A stretch of DNA of 64,000 bases. Source: an uncultured Eubacteriales bacterium (GTDB lineage Bacteria; Bacillota; Clostridia; Oscillospirales; Oscillospiraceae). Both the position numbers and the translations under genes were made by a program. Each line of letters begins with the position of its first letter. The first letter of the stretch is position 1. The notes beneath the pieces are model-generated. The model made no database searches, was not told the origin of the DNA, and saw only the letters and a list, made by a program, of their open reading frames with translations. Positions 33,165 to 42,206 of the stretch are shown here, one piece after another. The stretch is taken from the NCBI GenBank assembly GCA_900079765.1, contig LT599017.1, positions 992,001 through 1,056,000 on the forward strand. The letters run 5' to 3'.

Positions 33165-36008
33165 ATGAAGAAAAAAATGAGCAACAAGAAGTTTACCATC
33201 GTCTGGTCGTCGGTTCTTGCGGTGGTACTGGCGCTGACCATCGCGGTCAACGTTCTCACCAACGTGTTCAGCGGATATGTGGACCTTTTCCTGGGCGCGG
33301 GCGAGGCCATTATTACCAAGACCGAGGGCTCTGAGGACTGGGACAGCGAGTACTATACCCTGGACTATACGAAGGGCGACGTAAAGAAGAACGCCAACGC
33401 CCTGGTGGAGGAGATCGAGGGCGAGGGCATCGTGCTGATGAAGAACAACGGCGTGCTGCCGTTGGCGCCGAGAGCCAAGGTCACCCTTCTGGGCCGCAGC
33501 GCGGCAGACCCCGTCTACGGCGGCTCCGGCTCCGGCGCCGTCAAGCTGGACACGGTGGTCAATCTGAAGTCCGGCCTGGAGAGCGCCGAGCTCAAAATCA
33601 ACAACACTGTGTACGGTATTTTGGAAAGCTTCGCCCCCACCAAGCCCAAGGGCGTTATCGCCATGGATAAGCCCCAGGACTCCTCCTACTATATTGGCGA
33701 GATGCCCGTCTCGGGGTACACCCCCGCCGCCATTGCCAGCTTCTCCGACTACGCTGACGCGGCTGTCGTGGTCATCGGCCGCGGCGGCGGCGAGGGCGGC
33801 GACCTGACCCGTGACATGAAGGGTTGGGACGACAACTATGTGGAAGGTCAGCACCAGCTGGAGCTCAATAAGGACGAGAAGGATATGCTTGCCCTCGCCA
33901 AGCAGAACTTCGACAAGGTCGTCGTCATGGTCAACGCCTCCTCCGCCATGGAGCTGGGAGAGCTGGAGAACGACGCGGACATAGACGCCATCCTCTGGGT
34001 GGGCTCCCCCGGCCAGACCGGCTTCAACGCCGTGGGCAGCGTCCTGGTGGGCGATGTGAATCCCTCGGGCCGTACCGTGGACATCTACCCCGCCGACTTC
34101 ACCAAGGACCCCACCTATGTTAACTTCGGCGACTATAAGTACTCCAACATCAGCAAGCAGAACGCCTCCGGCGACGGCTACTTCGTCCAGTATGAGGAGG
34201 GTATCTACATCGGCTACCGCTACTACGAGACCGCCGCTGTGGAGGGCTTCATCAACTATGACGAAGCTGTTGTCTACCCCTTTGGCTACGGTCTCTCCTA
34301 CACCGACTTCTCCTGGGAGATCGCCGGGCAGAAGCTGGGCGGAGCTGAGGAGGATATCTCCATCGACGTGAAGGTCACCAACACCGGCAGCGTGGCCGGT
34401 AAGGAAGTGGTCCAGCTCTATTACTCCGCGCCTTACACCAAGGGCGGCATCGAGAAGTCCAGTGTGGTGCTGGGCGCCTTCGCCAAGACCGGCCTCTTGG
34501 AGCCTGGCGCCAGCGAGACGGTCACTTTGACCCTGGCTGTGGAGGATATGGCCTCCTACGATTACAAGGACGCAAAGGCTTACGTGCTGGACGCGGGCAG
34601 CTATAAGCTCACCCTCCAGAGCGACTCCCACACCGTCAAGGAAGGCTGCGCCCCCATCGACTACACGCTCAGCAAGCAGATCGTCTTCAGCGGCGACAAG
34701 TACCGCGCCAGCGACGCCGCTCCCGTTACCAACCAGTTTGACGACGTGACCGCGGGCATCACCACCAATTTGTCCCGCGCAGACTTCGCGGGCACCTTCC
34801 CCACCGCCCCTCAGGGTGCGGATTTCGAGGCCAGCGAGGCCACGATTCTCGGCTATCAGCCCTACAAGGCGGCTGACAACGAGGATCCCGATGCCGTGAT
34901 GCCCGCCACCGGCGAAGAGAACGGCCTGAGCCTGATCGATATGCGCGGGCTCTCCTATAATGACGAATCTTGGGAGCTCCTGCTCAATCAGCTCTCCCTG
35001 AGAAACATGAGCAAGCTGATTCTCAACGGCATGTACGCCACCGTGGACCTTAGGTCCATCGGCAAGCCCGCCACCGTGGACTTCGACGGTCCTGCCGGCA
35101 TCAGCTCCTATATGACCGCTCTGAGCAGCACCGCCTATCCCTCCGAGGTGGTTATCGCCTCCACCTATAACACCGAGCTCATCTACCGGATGGGCGTGAT
35201 GGTAGGCAACGAGGGCATTGCCAACAAGGTCACCGGCTGGTACGCCCCCGCTATGAACATCCACCGCTCTCCCTTCGCAGGCCGTAACTTCGAGTATTAC
35301 TCCGAGGATCCCCTCCTCTCCGGCATCATGGGCGCAGCCTGTGTATCCGGTGCATCCAGCAAGGGCATGTACTGTACCATCAAGCACTTTGCCGTCAACG
35401 ACCAGGAGACCAACCGAGTCAATAACGGCGTCAGCGCCTGGGCCAACGAGCAGGCCCTGCGCGAGATCTACCTCAAGCCCTTCGAGTACACCGTGAAGAA
35501 CGCCGCCCAGACCATCAAGGCCATCACGGACGATAAGGGCACCATGAGCGAGATCACCATGAAGGGCTGCACCGCGGTCATGAGTTCCTTCAACCGCATC
35601 GGCGGCACCTGGGCCGGCGGCTCCGTGCCTCTGATGACCAACGTTCTGCGCGGTGAGTGGGGCTTTGAGGGTCTGGCGATCACCGACTTCGACCTCTACG
35701 ACTATATGTATCCCGACCAGAGCATCGCCGCGGGCACCGACCTCATCCTCTCCACCGATGCGATGAAGAGCCTGGAGGACACTAAGAGCGCCACTGCGGT
35801 TCGCAATCTCCGCAATGCCTCCCACAATATCCTCTACGCCGTGGCCCACTCCAACGCCATGAACGGCATCGCCCCCGGCACCATCATCACCTACACCACC
35901 GCCCCCTGGGTGAAGGGCCTGATGATGGCCGACGCGGCTGTCGGCGTCCTCCTGCTGGCGGGTGCCGCCTGGATGGTCGTCCGGGTGCGCAGGAACAAGG
36001 AGAAGTAA
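33165..36008 (+). CDS. Membrane-anchored family 3 glycoside hydrolase, permuted domains
   Basis: 947 residues, a paralogue of the gene at 25096. The N-terminal helix is SVLAVVLALTIAVNVLTNV. The GH3 C-type domain comes first (GEGIVLMKNNGVLPLAP), then FnIII-like (VKVTNTGSVAGKEVVQLYY), then the barrel (FDGPAGISSYM; WYAPAMNIHRSPFAGRNFE; KHFAVNDQETNR; nucleophile Asp in LAITDFDLYD), ending in a second helix (DAAVGVLLLAGAAWMVV). Two helices place both termini inside the cell and the enzyme outside. The active-site motifs are canonical here. AAGGAGG (33146-33152) lies 12 bases before the ATG. Probable cell-surface beta-glycosidase; substrate unknown. Confidence 0.9.
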   Translation: MKKKMSNKKFTIVWSSVLAVVLALTIAVNVLTNVFSGYVDLFLGAGEAIITKTEGSEDWDSEYYTLDYTKGDVKKNANALVEEIEGEGIVLMKNNGVLPLAPRAKVTLLGRSAADPVYGGSGSGAVKLDTVVNLKSGLESAELKINNTVYGILESFAPTKPKGVIAMDKPQDSSYYIGEMPVSGYTPAAIASFSDYADAAVVVIGRGGGEGGDLTRDMKGWDDNYVEGQHQLELNKDEKDMLALAKQNFDKVVVMVNASSAMELGELENDADIDAILWVGSPGQTGFNAVGSVLVGDVNPSGRTVDIYPADFTKDPTYVNFGDYKYSNISKQNASGDGYFVQYEEGIYIGYRYYETAAVEGFINYDEAVVYPFGYGLSYTDFSWEIAGQKLGGAEEDISIDVKVTNTGSVAGKEVVQLYYSAPYTKGGIEKSSVVLGAFAKTGLLEPGASETVTLTLAVEDMASYDYKDAKAYVLDAGSYKLTLQSDSHTVKEGCAPIDYTLSKQIVFSGDKYRASDAAPVTNQFDDVTAGITTNLSRADFAGTFPTAPQGADFEASEATILGYQPYKAADNEDPDAVMPATGEENGLSLIDMRGLSYNDESWELLLNQLSLRNMSKLILNGMYATVDLRSIGKPATVDFDGPAGISSYMTALSSTAYPSEVVIASTYNTELIYRMGVMVGNEGIANKVTGWYAPAMNIHRSPFAGRNFEYYSEDPLLSGIMGAACVSGASSKGMYCTIKHFAVNDQETNRVNNGVSAWANEQALREIYLKPFEYTVKNAAQTIKAITDDKGTMSEITMKGCTAVMSSFNRIGGTWAGGSVPLMTNVLRGEWGFEGLAITDFDLYDYMYPDQSIAAGTDLILSTDAMKSLEDTKSATAVRNLRNASHNILYAVAHSNAMNGIAPGTIITYTTAPWVKGLMMADAAVGVLLLAGAAWMVVRVRRNKEK

Positions 36009-36018
36009 GCATTCGAAT

Positions 36019-36062
36019 AAAAGAGCCAGGGACGGACCTCGGTCCGTCCCTGGCTCTTTTTT
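36019..36062. terminator. Bidirectional Rho-independent terminator
   Basis: An 18-bp stem AAAAGAGCCAGGGACGGA with a six-base loop, ending in TTTTTT. Shared by the plus-strand GH3 gene and the convergent ABC efflux operon. Confidence 0.95.
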
Positions 36063-36067
36063 AAGAT

Positions 36068-37489
36068 TTATTTTGAAACCATGCTGTCCGTCTCGGTGAG
36101 GCCGCTGACGATCTCCACGTATTTGCCGTCGGAGAGGCCGGTAACCACGTCCTTCAGGACCGGCTTTCCGTCCTCCAGGACCTCGATTTTACTGCCGCCC
36201 ACCAGGTAGGACTGGGGCACGAGGAGGCAGTTCTCCTTGGACGCTACCAAAATAGAGACGTTGACGTTCATGCCGTCCTTCAATCCGTCCTGCCGGTCCA
36301 GGGAAATTTTCACTGGGTAGTAGGTCACGCCGTTGGCGACAGTTCCGCTGTCGCTGATCTCCTTCACCGTGCCGGTGTAGGCCGCGCCGTCTGCGCCGGA
36401 GGTCAGGGTGACGGCAGCGCTCTGGCCCACGGCGAGCTTGGAGATATATTTCTCGTCGATGTCCACCACCACGTTGACCGCGTCTCCGTCGGAGAGAATG
36501 GCGAGCGGCGTGGCGGCAGTGGCAAGATCACTCTCCTTATAGTTTTTCTCCAGGATGGTTCCGGTGGCGGGAGCCTTGATGGTGTAGTAGTCCAGAGTAC
36601 CCCGGAGCTGCTTGAGAGACTCCTCCGCGCTGCTGATGCTCAGGCTGGCATTGGTGACCGCGCCCGTCACGGCGTCGTTTTTGATCTGGAGGACCACTGT
36701 GCCGTCCGCGACGTTGTTGCCAACATTGGCGTTGACGGCGGTGATAAGGCCGGTTCCGGTGGAATAGACGGCGTCGTTGGTGACGTGCTCGATGGTGCCG
36801 GTAGCGATGGGGGAGATGCCGTTGACGGTGGCCGTCGCCGTCTCGCCGCTGGTCAGCGCACCTGGGTTATCAAAGGAGATCTCCACGTAGACCCCCATCT
36901 GCCTGCCGTCGAAGACAGTGGTCTGCTCATAGATCCTGGTCACCACGCCGTCGATCTCGGCGGTGTCGTTGGGGACCGTGATCTTGGCGGCGGAGCCAAG
37001 GAAGATGGAGTCGGTGCCGGAGAAGGCCAGCTTCAGCTTGAGATGCTGGCTGTCCACCACCTGAGCCACCTTACTGCCCGTGGCGACGTAGTCTCCCACC
37101 TTACAGTACATCTCGGTGATCATCCCGGAGAGGTAGGACTTGACGGAAAGGTCCTCCACCGCTTTGGCCGCCTGGGCGTAGCTGGTTCGGGCCGAGTCGA
37201 GGTTCAATTGGGCGCTGGAGATCTTGTTGACGATGTCGGTGTCGTCGATGGTGTAGAGGACCTGCCCCGCCTCCACCAGCGCGCCCACGTCGAAATTGCT
37301 GCTGGTGATCCGGCCGCCGACGGAGGAGGTGATGGAGTAGTTTTCAGAGTAGTAGACCGTGCCGCTCTCGTCCACGGTGTCCTGGATGTCGCCGATCGTC
37401 GGCTGCTCCGTATTGGCGGCGGCGCTGGAGCACGCCGACAGGAGGACGGCGAAGGCCAGTATGGGGAGCAGGAATGCGTTTCTTTTCAT
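36068..37489 (-). CDS. MacA-like periplasmic adaptor (HlyD family) lipoprotein
   Basis: 473 residues. The signal peptide ends in lipobox AVLLSACSS. A biotinyl-lipoyl-like half (GGRITSSNFDVGALVEAGQ), a helical hairpin region (ISSAQLNLDSARTSYAQAAK), a second lipoyl-like half (IKAPATGTILEKNYKESD) and a membrane-proximal beta domain follow in the order known for HlyD/MacA adaptors. In Gram-positives such adaptors dock on a MacB-like permease and help export peptides or drugs. It is 16 bases downstream of the permease gene, in the same operon as the ATPase. Confidence 0.88.
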   Translation of the reverse strand: MKRNAFLLPILAFAVLLSACSSAAANTEQPTIGDIQDTVDESGTVYYSENYSITSSVGGRITSSNFDVGALVEAGQVLYTIDDTDIVNKISSAQLNLDSARTSYAQAAKAVEDLSVKSYLSGMITEMYCKVGDYVATGSKVAQVVDSQHLKLKLAFSGTDSIFLGSAAKITVPNDTAEIDGVVTRIYEQTTVFDGRQMGVYVEISFDNPGALTSGETATATVNGISPIATGTIEHVTNDAVYSTGTGLITAVNANVGNNVADGTVVLQIKNDAVTGAVTNASLSISSAEESLKQLRGTLDYYTIKAPATGTILEKNYKESDLATAATPLAILSDGDAVNVVVDIDEKYISKLAVGQSAAVTLTSGADGAAYTGTVKEISDSGTVANGVTYYPVKISLDRQDGLKDGMNVNVSILVASKENCLLVPQSYLVGGSKIEVLEDGKPVLKDVVTGLSDGKYVEIVSGLTETDSMVSK

Positions 37490-37505
37490 ACTTTGTCTCC
37501 TCAGG

Positions 37506-39818
37506 TTATTCTATACTTTTCAGCGCACCGAGCATATCTATCTTTCGCATCTGCAGCCCCAGCATCAGGTTGACGAACATAGCGAAGGCCAGCGTCAGCG
37601 CTCCGGAGAGCAGGTAAGAGTACGGCTGCACATAAGTTTGAAAGTGCATCATGTCGATGGTGCCCAGAATCGCGTCGGTGAGCAGCACGCCCAGCGGCGC
37701 GCCGATGAGGACGCCGATCAGCGTAAAGACGATGTTCTCCGACAGGACCAGCTTTTTGATCTCCTTGTCGTGAAAGCCAAGGACCATCAGTGTGGCGAGG
37801 CTTCGTATCTGCTCGTAAAAGCTGACGATGCCCAGATTATAGAGGACGATGAAGGCCAGCAGCCCACCGAAGAGGATCAATACCGTGACGATGGTGACGA
37901 TGCTCATTACGTTCTCCCTGGCCGCGTCCATAACGCTGCTCTTATCCAGCACGGTGGTGACGAAGTCGTAGTCGCTCAGGCGGTCGATGACAGAGGAGGC
38001 GTCGTCCGTTTTCAAGTACATGGTGTTGGGCGTAAAGCCCTTTCCCATATCGCGCCAGAAGGAGCGGCCGATGTAGACCCCGTCGATGCTCTTCATCACG
38101 GCGGAGACTTCCGTCTCATAGAACTTGTTGTCACCGAAGAACCGGGCGTTGATTGTGTCGCCAGGGGAGACACCCAGGGAGTCTGCGATCTTCTCATCCA
38201 GGATGACGCCGCGCTCGGGCAGACGCATGGTGCTGGGTCCGTATGGATCGAGGAGCTTTAAGCTGATGGTGTCGTCGGTGATGGTGAGGTAGGTGGTGTA
38301 CTCCCGGTCGATGGAGTAGAGCTTGACGCCGGTGGTCATGGCGGACTGCACCTCGGTGACGCCGTCGAGGTTCTCTAAGTGCTTATACTGGTTCTCCGTG
38401 ACGGTGGCGTCCAGGGTGGCGAGTACGTCGAACCGCTGGGCTCGGCCACTCAGAACGGTCAGGTAGTTATCGATGGTGTCGGTAATGCCCCTGGCCGTCA
38501 TGATCAGCATCATGCAGCTTGCGATGCCGACGATGCAGATGAGCATCCGGGCCTTGTTGCGGAAGATATTTCGCACCACGTATTTCTGGGTAAAACCAAA
38601 CCTGTTCCACAGGAAGGGAAGGCGCTCCAGCGGGTTTTTCCTCGCATCCTTCTGCGCCTTGGGGCGCATGCACTCAGTGGGGGAGTCTTTGAGCTCCCCA
38701 CGGGTAATGAAGAAGGCGGTCCCGATGCAGACGGCGCAGGTGATGGCGTAGGCGATGAGGATGGCCGGGCGGTCGAAGACGACCTGATAGGCGGGAATAT
38801 CTATGGAGCTGAATATCTTCCCGATGATGAACACCACAAAAAGCTTCACCGGCACAAGGCCCAGCGCAAAGCCCAGGTTTGCCACCAGCACGGCGTACAT
38901 CAGGTAGTAGCGCATGATTTTGGCGTCGTCATATCCCAGGGCCTTAAAAGTGCCGATGGTCATTCGGGCGTTCTCAATGAGTCGGCTCATGGTGCTGAAC
39001 ATGATGAGAGCGGCCACCGCGAAGAAGATCATGGGGAAGATGAGGATGATGTTCTTGATGCTGTTTGAGATGTCGAGCATATTGTAGGCGTCCGCGTTAT
39101 CCTCCAGGGCCACGATGTTGATGACCTTGGTGCCCAGGGTCTCGTTGATACTGCGCTTGAGTGCGTTTTCGTCGAGGCCGGGGGAGGTGGTGATGCAGAT
39201 TTGATTGTAGATATTCCTGCCGAATAGAGACTCCACGGCCCCCTCCCGGATGTAGGCAAAGCCGTGGTGGGCGGGGTCGGGGGAGAGGCTCTTGGTGTCG
39301 ATGCTGTACATGGCCTCCGGGCTCTGCACGAGAGCGCAGACCGTCATTTTCAGAATCTGCCCGCTGCCCGGTATCTTGAGATCATAGCGATCCCCCACAT
39401 GGAGACCCTGTGCGTCCGCGAAGACCTTGCCCAGCATCATGTCGTTGTTGCCGGCGGGGAGGCTCCCCTCCAGAATGCGCGGGACGTTGATGGTCATCTC
39501 CTTCGGCACCGCGTAGAGGGAAAGCGTAATCTCGCTGTCGTGCCTTTTCTCGACGGACAGGGTCACCCGTGGCTGGAGGTCGAGCACGCCGTCAATGTCC
39601 AGAAGCTTGGCGCAGTCGGTCTTGTCGAGGCTCTGGCCGGTGATCCAGTAGTCGGCCACATTCTGCTCGTCGTAGTACTGGTCGGAAATTTCCTTTATCG
39701 TATAGCTAAAGCTGGCAAAGCCTACGTACAGCATGACGGCGACCAGTGTGATGATGATGACCGACACCAGGCGGGAGGCGGTCCGGGCAAGCTCCCGCCG
39801 GAAGTTTCTCCAGAACAT
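37506..39818 (-). CDS. ABC transporter permease, FtsX/MacB family
   Basis: 770 residues from ATG 39818, chosen over an upstream GTG because GGAGTGG lies at the right distance. An N-terminal helix (LVSVIIITLVAVMLYVGF), a large extracellular domain, an FtsX core with three helices (IILIFPMIFFAVAALIMF; VARM-like loop ARMTIGTFKALGYDDAKIM), a second extracellular domain and a second FtsX core (ILFGGLLAFIVLYNLGIV; LATLMVLGFHDKEIKKL) complete it. This duplicated layout matches Gram-positive peptide or lipid efflux permeases. The ATPase stop is two bases upstream. Cargo is unknown. Confidence 0.9.
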   Translation of the reverse strand: MFWRNFRRELARTASRLVSVIIITLVAVMLYVGFASFSYTIKEISDQYYDEQNVADYWITGQSLDKTDCAKLLDIDGVLDLQPRVTLSVEKRHDSEITLSLYAVPKEMTINVPRILEGSLPAGNNDMMLGKVFADAQGLHVGDRYDLKIPGSGQILKMTVCALVQSPEAMYSIDTKSLSPDPAHHGFAYIREGAVESLFGRNIYNQICITTSPGLDENALKRSINETLGTKVINIVALEDNADAYNMLDISNSIKNIILIFPMIFFAVAALIMFSTMSRLIENARMTIGTFKALGYDDAKIMRYYLMYAVLVANLGFALGLVPVKLFVVFIIGKIFSSIDIPAYQVVFDRPAILIAYAITCAVCIGTAFFITRGELKDSPTECMRPKAQKDARKNPLERLPFLWNRFGFTQKYVVRNIFRNKARMLICIVGIASCMMLIMTARGITDTIDNYLTVLSGRAQRFDVLATLDATVTENQYKHLENLDGVTEVQSAMTTGVKLYSIDREYTTYLTITDDTISLKLLDPYGPSTMRLPERGVILDEKIADSLGVSPGDTINARFFGDNKFYETEVSAVMKSIDGVYIGRSFWRDMGKGFTPNTMYLKTDDASSVIDRLSDYDFVTTVLDKSSVMDAARENVMSIVTIVTVLILFGGLLAFIVLYNLGIVSFYEQIRSLATLMVLGFHDKEIKKLVLSENIVFTLIGVLIGAPLGVLLTDAILGTIDMMHFQTYVQPYSYLLSGALTLAFAMFVNLMLGLQMRKIDMLGALKSIE

Positions 39819-39820
39819 AC

Positions 39821-40525
39821 CTACCACTCCAATTCCAGCACGGGGACGGGGTGCTCATTGGTCTGGAAGTTTTCGATCTGCCCGCTCTTCATATGGATGA
39901 GAATGTCGGCGGTGGGGGCGAGAGCGCCGTTGTGAGTCACGACGATAACGGTTTTCCCGCTGGTCTTGCAGATGTCGTAGAGCAAAGCCAGCACCGAGCG
40001 GCCTGTGTTGTAGTCCAGGGCGCCGGTGGGCTCGTCGCAGAGGAGTATGTCCGGGTTTTTCGCCAGGGCGCGGGCGATGGCCACCCGCTGCTGCTCGCCG
40101 CCGGAGAGCTGGGAGGGGAAGTTATTGAGCCGCTCGGAGAGCTTTACCATGTCCAGAATCTCCCGGGCGTCCAGCGGGTTCTTGCAGATTTGGCTTGCCA
40201 GCTCCACGTTTTCCAGCACCGAGAGATTGGGCATCAGGTTATAAAACTGAAAGACAAAGCCCACCACGTCCCGCCGGTATTTGGTGAGCTGTTTTTTATT
40301 GTATTTGGCGATATCCTGGCCGAAGATATTGACCACCCCGGAGCTGGGCTTATCCATACCGCCCAAGGTGTTCAGTACCGTGGATTTCCCCGCGCCGCTG
40401 GCGCCTAAAATAATGGTGTACGCGCCCTTGGGCACCTCAAAGCTGATGTGGTCCACCGCTGTGATCTTGGTCTCGCCCATGGTATATTCGCGCACCATGT
40501 CAATGATCTGTATCTTCTCGTCCAA
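39821..40525 (-). CDS. ABC transporter ATP-binding protein (MacB/LolD type)
   Basis: 234 residues from TTG 40525. GGAGAGG sits nine bases upstream, while the longer frame reaches back into the promoter region, so the TTG is the best start. Walker A is [18 protein letters not shown]-loop [17 protein letters not shown], signature [17 protein letters not shown], Walker [13 protein letters not shown] and switch His in [10 protein letters not shown]. It energises the FtsX-type permease encoded next. First gene of the operon, controlled from an operator-overlapped promoter. Confidence 0.92.
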   Translation of the reverse strand: MDEKIQIIDMVREYTMGETKITAVDHISFEVPKGAYTIILGASGAGKSTVLNTLGGMDKPSSGVVNIFGQDIAKYNKKQLTKYRRDVVGFVFQFYNLMPNLSVLENVELASQICKNPLDAREILDMVKLSERLNNFPSQLSGGEQQRVAIARALAKNPDILLCDEPTGALDYNTGRSVLALLYDICKTSGKTVIVVTHNGALAPTADILIHMKSGQIENFQTNEHPVPVLELEW

Positions 40526-40570
40526 GGGAAACCGCCTCTCCGCAAAGGTCATAAATAGATTGACAGCCCG

Positions 40571-40599
40571 TTGACTGCCAATCACAAATGAATTATAAT
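40571..40599 (+). promoter_or_regulatory. Promoter of the TetR-family gene
   Basis: TTGACT (40571-40576), 17-base spacer and TATAAT (40594-40599). The -10 overlaps the -10 of the divergent ABC promoter (ATTATAAT is shared). The start near 40606 falls inside the palindrome at 40600-40612. Confidence 0.75.
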
Positions 40600-40620
40600 C
40601 AACACAGTGTTGCGATACAA
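40592..40620 (-). promoter_or_regulatory. Promoter of the MacAB-like ABC operon
   Basis: Minus strand TTGTAT (40620-40615), 17-base spacer, TATAAT (40597-40592). The spacer contains the palindrome CAACACAGTGTTG, so a bound repressor would block polymerase. Confidence 0.8.
40600..40612. promoter_or_regulatory. Candidate TetR-family operator
   Basis: Perfect 13-bp palindrome CAACACAGTGTTG placed within the ABC promoter spacer and over the start site of the divergent TetR gene. One bound dimer could control both directions. Confidence 0.65.
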
Positions 40621-40715
40621 CCACCAGATTTTAGTTTTGCTGTAGATTATCATACGAAAAAACAAAAAATGTTGTCTATTCACGGATTATTTACATCTTT
40701 GAAAAGAGGCGCGGA

Positions 40716-41303
40716 ATGAAAGCGGAAAAGACAGACAGGCGAGTTCGGTACACTATGCTGGCGCTGAAAGACAGCCTGATCGGGCTGATGCAAGAAAACC
40801 ACATCTCGAAAATCTCCGTCAAGATGCTGTGCGAGCGGGCGGACATCAACAGGAGCACTTTCTACGCCCACTACACAAATCCTTATGACCTCCTCCGTCG
40901 GCTGGAGCAGGAGGTCATCGCAGACTTTAACAAGTCTATCGACAAACACCTGGAGGACCAGCCCACGGGGGACGCGGTCAGCATCATGAAACAGCTCCTG
41001 GACTACGCGGCGAGAAACGCGGAGCTGGTCATGGTGCTCCTCAGCGAAAACGGGGACAGCGAGTTTCAGAAGGACCTGGTGTCCATTGCCCAGCAGCGGC
41101 TCATCCTGAACCTGCAGGAGGACACTCGCCTTACATCCCATGTGTCTGAGTACTTGCAGGGTTTCGTGATCGCCGGGGTGGTAAACATCCTCCAGAAGTG
41201 GATCCAGGACGGCATGGCAGAGTCCACCCAGGAGATGGCCGAACTGATTTCCAAGATCCTGTTCAGCGGCCTTTCCAGTTTCTTTCGGGAATTCCGGGAG
41301 TGA
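40716..41303 (+). CDS. TetR/AcrR-family transcriptional regulator
   Basis: 195 residues. The N-terminal helix-turn-helix reads ALKDSLIGLMQENHISKIS then CERADINRSTFYAHYTNPYDLL, the usual TetR pattern ending in F-Y-x-H-Y. The rest is all-helical and resembles the C-terminal domain of YsiA/Dhas-type clostridial regulators. It is divergent from the MacAB-like ABC operon, with overlapping promoters and a shared palindrome, so it probably represses that operon and itself. The ligand is unknown; exported drug or peptide is a reasonable guess. Confidence 0.88.
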   Translation: MKAEKTDRRVRYTMLALKDSLIGLMQENHISKISVKMLCERADINRSTFYAHYTNPYDLLRRLEQEVIADFNKSIDKHLEDQPTGDAVSIMKQLLDYAARNAELVMVLLSENGDSEFQKDLVSIAQQRLILNLQEDTRLTSHVSEYLQGFVIAGVVNILQKWIQDGMAESTQEMAELISKILFSGLSSFFREFRE

Positions 41304-41316
41304 AGGCCCGAAAATA

Positions 41317-41346
41317 AAAATCCGCCCCCATCCGGGGGCGGATTTT
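41317..41346. terminator. Bidirectional terminator between tetR and the small GNAT gene
   Basis: A 13-bp stem AAAATCCGCCCCC with an ATCC loop, A-rich upstream and TTTT downstream, placed between convergent genes. Confidence 0.9.
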
Positions 41347-41348
41347 GC

Positions 41349-41618
41349 TTAGAGGAGGAGGTCGGCATGCTCGGGATGGTCGGCAAACCACTTGACCGCG
41401 TAAGAGCATGTGGGCCGCGCCTTGAGGCCCGCGGAGCGGAGGCGCTCCACCGCGGCGGCGAGCAGCTGGCCGGCGACGCCCTGCCCACGGAGGGAGGGGT
41501 CCACAAAGGTGTGGTCAATGGTGGCTACCCCGTTTGAAATCGGGAACGTGACCTCCGCGATGCACTGACCGGCTGAATTGCTGGCATAGATGCGCTCTGG
41601 CTCATGCTGAAATTCCAT
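41349..41618 (-). CDS. Small YjdJ-like GNAT acetyltransferase
   Basis: 89 residues from ATG 41618; GAGG about ten bases upstream favours the last of three consecutive ATGs. It contains the short GNAT core: ATIDHTFVDPSLRGQGVAGQLL with the acetyl-CoA R/Q-x-x-G-x-A loop, then CSYAVKWFADHPEHADLL. This is the compact COG2388 type of about 90 residues, so the gene is full length. Substrate unknown. Confidence 0.85.
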   Translation of the reverse strand: MEFQHEPERIYASNSAGQCIAEVTFPISNGVATIDHTFVDPSLRGQGVAGQLLAAAVERLRSAGLKARPTCSYAVKWFADHPEHADLLL

Positions 41619-41780
41619 CATCATCACCTCGGGACCATTGTAGCGAGTTTCGGCGGAAAACGCAAGCAAAACACAATGTTTACGGCACCCTTTCGGGAGC
41701 CCGGGACTTTGCTATTCCAAGGGAAAGAGGAGAAAAGCTGTGTTAATTCGGAGGCAAAATCATGCTGATTTTTAGGATTA

Positions 41781-41798
41781 GCACAATCTGCTTTGTGC
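41781..41798. promoter_or_regulatory. Dyad in the leader region of the PTS operon
   Basis: GCACAA-TCTGCT-TTGTGC is a perfect six-base inverted repeat about 90 bases before the first PTS gene. It could be an operator for the PRD regulator. The 41619-41890 gap also holds a short TAGC tandem (41856-41867) and no clear sigma-A or sigma-54 promoter. Confidence 0.35.
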
Positions 41799-41890
41799 AG
41801 ACGAAACAAATTGGACTTTTAAAAAAGGGGAACGCTTTGTACAATGTGAATATAGCTAGCTAGCTGTATCAGAGGAAGGATTTGTAGACT

Positions 41891-42190
41891 ATGAAAAAAA
41901 TCAAGATCATTATTGCATGCGGAAGCGGTGTGGCCACATCAACCCTGGCGGCGAACGAAGTTCAGTCGGTTTGCAAGGAATACGGCATTGACGCCAGCGT
42001 CGACACCTGCAGCATGAAGGCGCTCGACCAGGCGGCGGAGAACGCGGACGTAATTTTAACAACGAACAAATGCGAAAAAGAACTGGGCAAGCCTCTGATG
42101 AGTGTCACTCCGTTCATCACTGGGATTGGGATCGACAAGACGAGGAAAAAACTAGGCGAGCTGCTTTTGGAAACTGCAAACAAGAGTTAG
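41891..42190 (+). CDS. PTS IIB component, galactitol family
   Basis: 99 residues, the usual size of a free-standing GatB-type IIB. The phosphocysteine lies in the N-terminal P-loop IIACGSGVATSTLA (Cys10). Ends GIDKTRKKLGELLLE. It receives phosphate from the IIA encoded at 46110 and passes it to the sugar carried by the IIC encoded next. GAGGAAGG lies before the ATG. It heads an operon of seven genes on the plus strand. Confidence 0.92.
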   Translation: MKKIKIIIACGSGVATSTLAANEVQSVCKEYGIDASVDTCSMKALDQAAENADVILTTNKCEKELGKPLMSVTPFITGIGIDKTRKKLGELLLETANKS

Positions 42191-42206
42191 AAAGGGAGAT
42201 AGAAAA

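Noticed and set aside
33144-35849. 901-codon open frame on the minus strand antisense to the membrane GH3 gene
   Set aside because: The plus-strand frame is a clear GH3 with conserved motifs. The antisense frame is open only because GC-rich, C/G-ending codons rarely give stops in that register, and its product is low-complexity with no domain.
41670-41890. Sigma-54 promoter before the galactitol-type PTS operon
   Set aside because: Some PTS operons with PRD regulators use sigma-54, but no TGGCAC-N5-TTGC-like pair was found, and the regulator has no sigma-54 activation domain.
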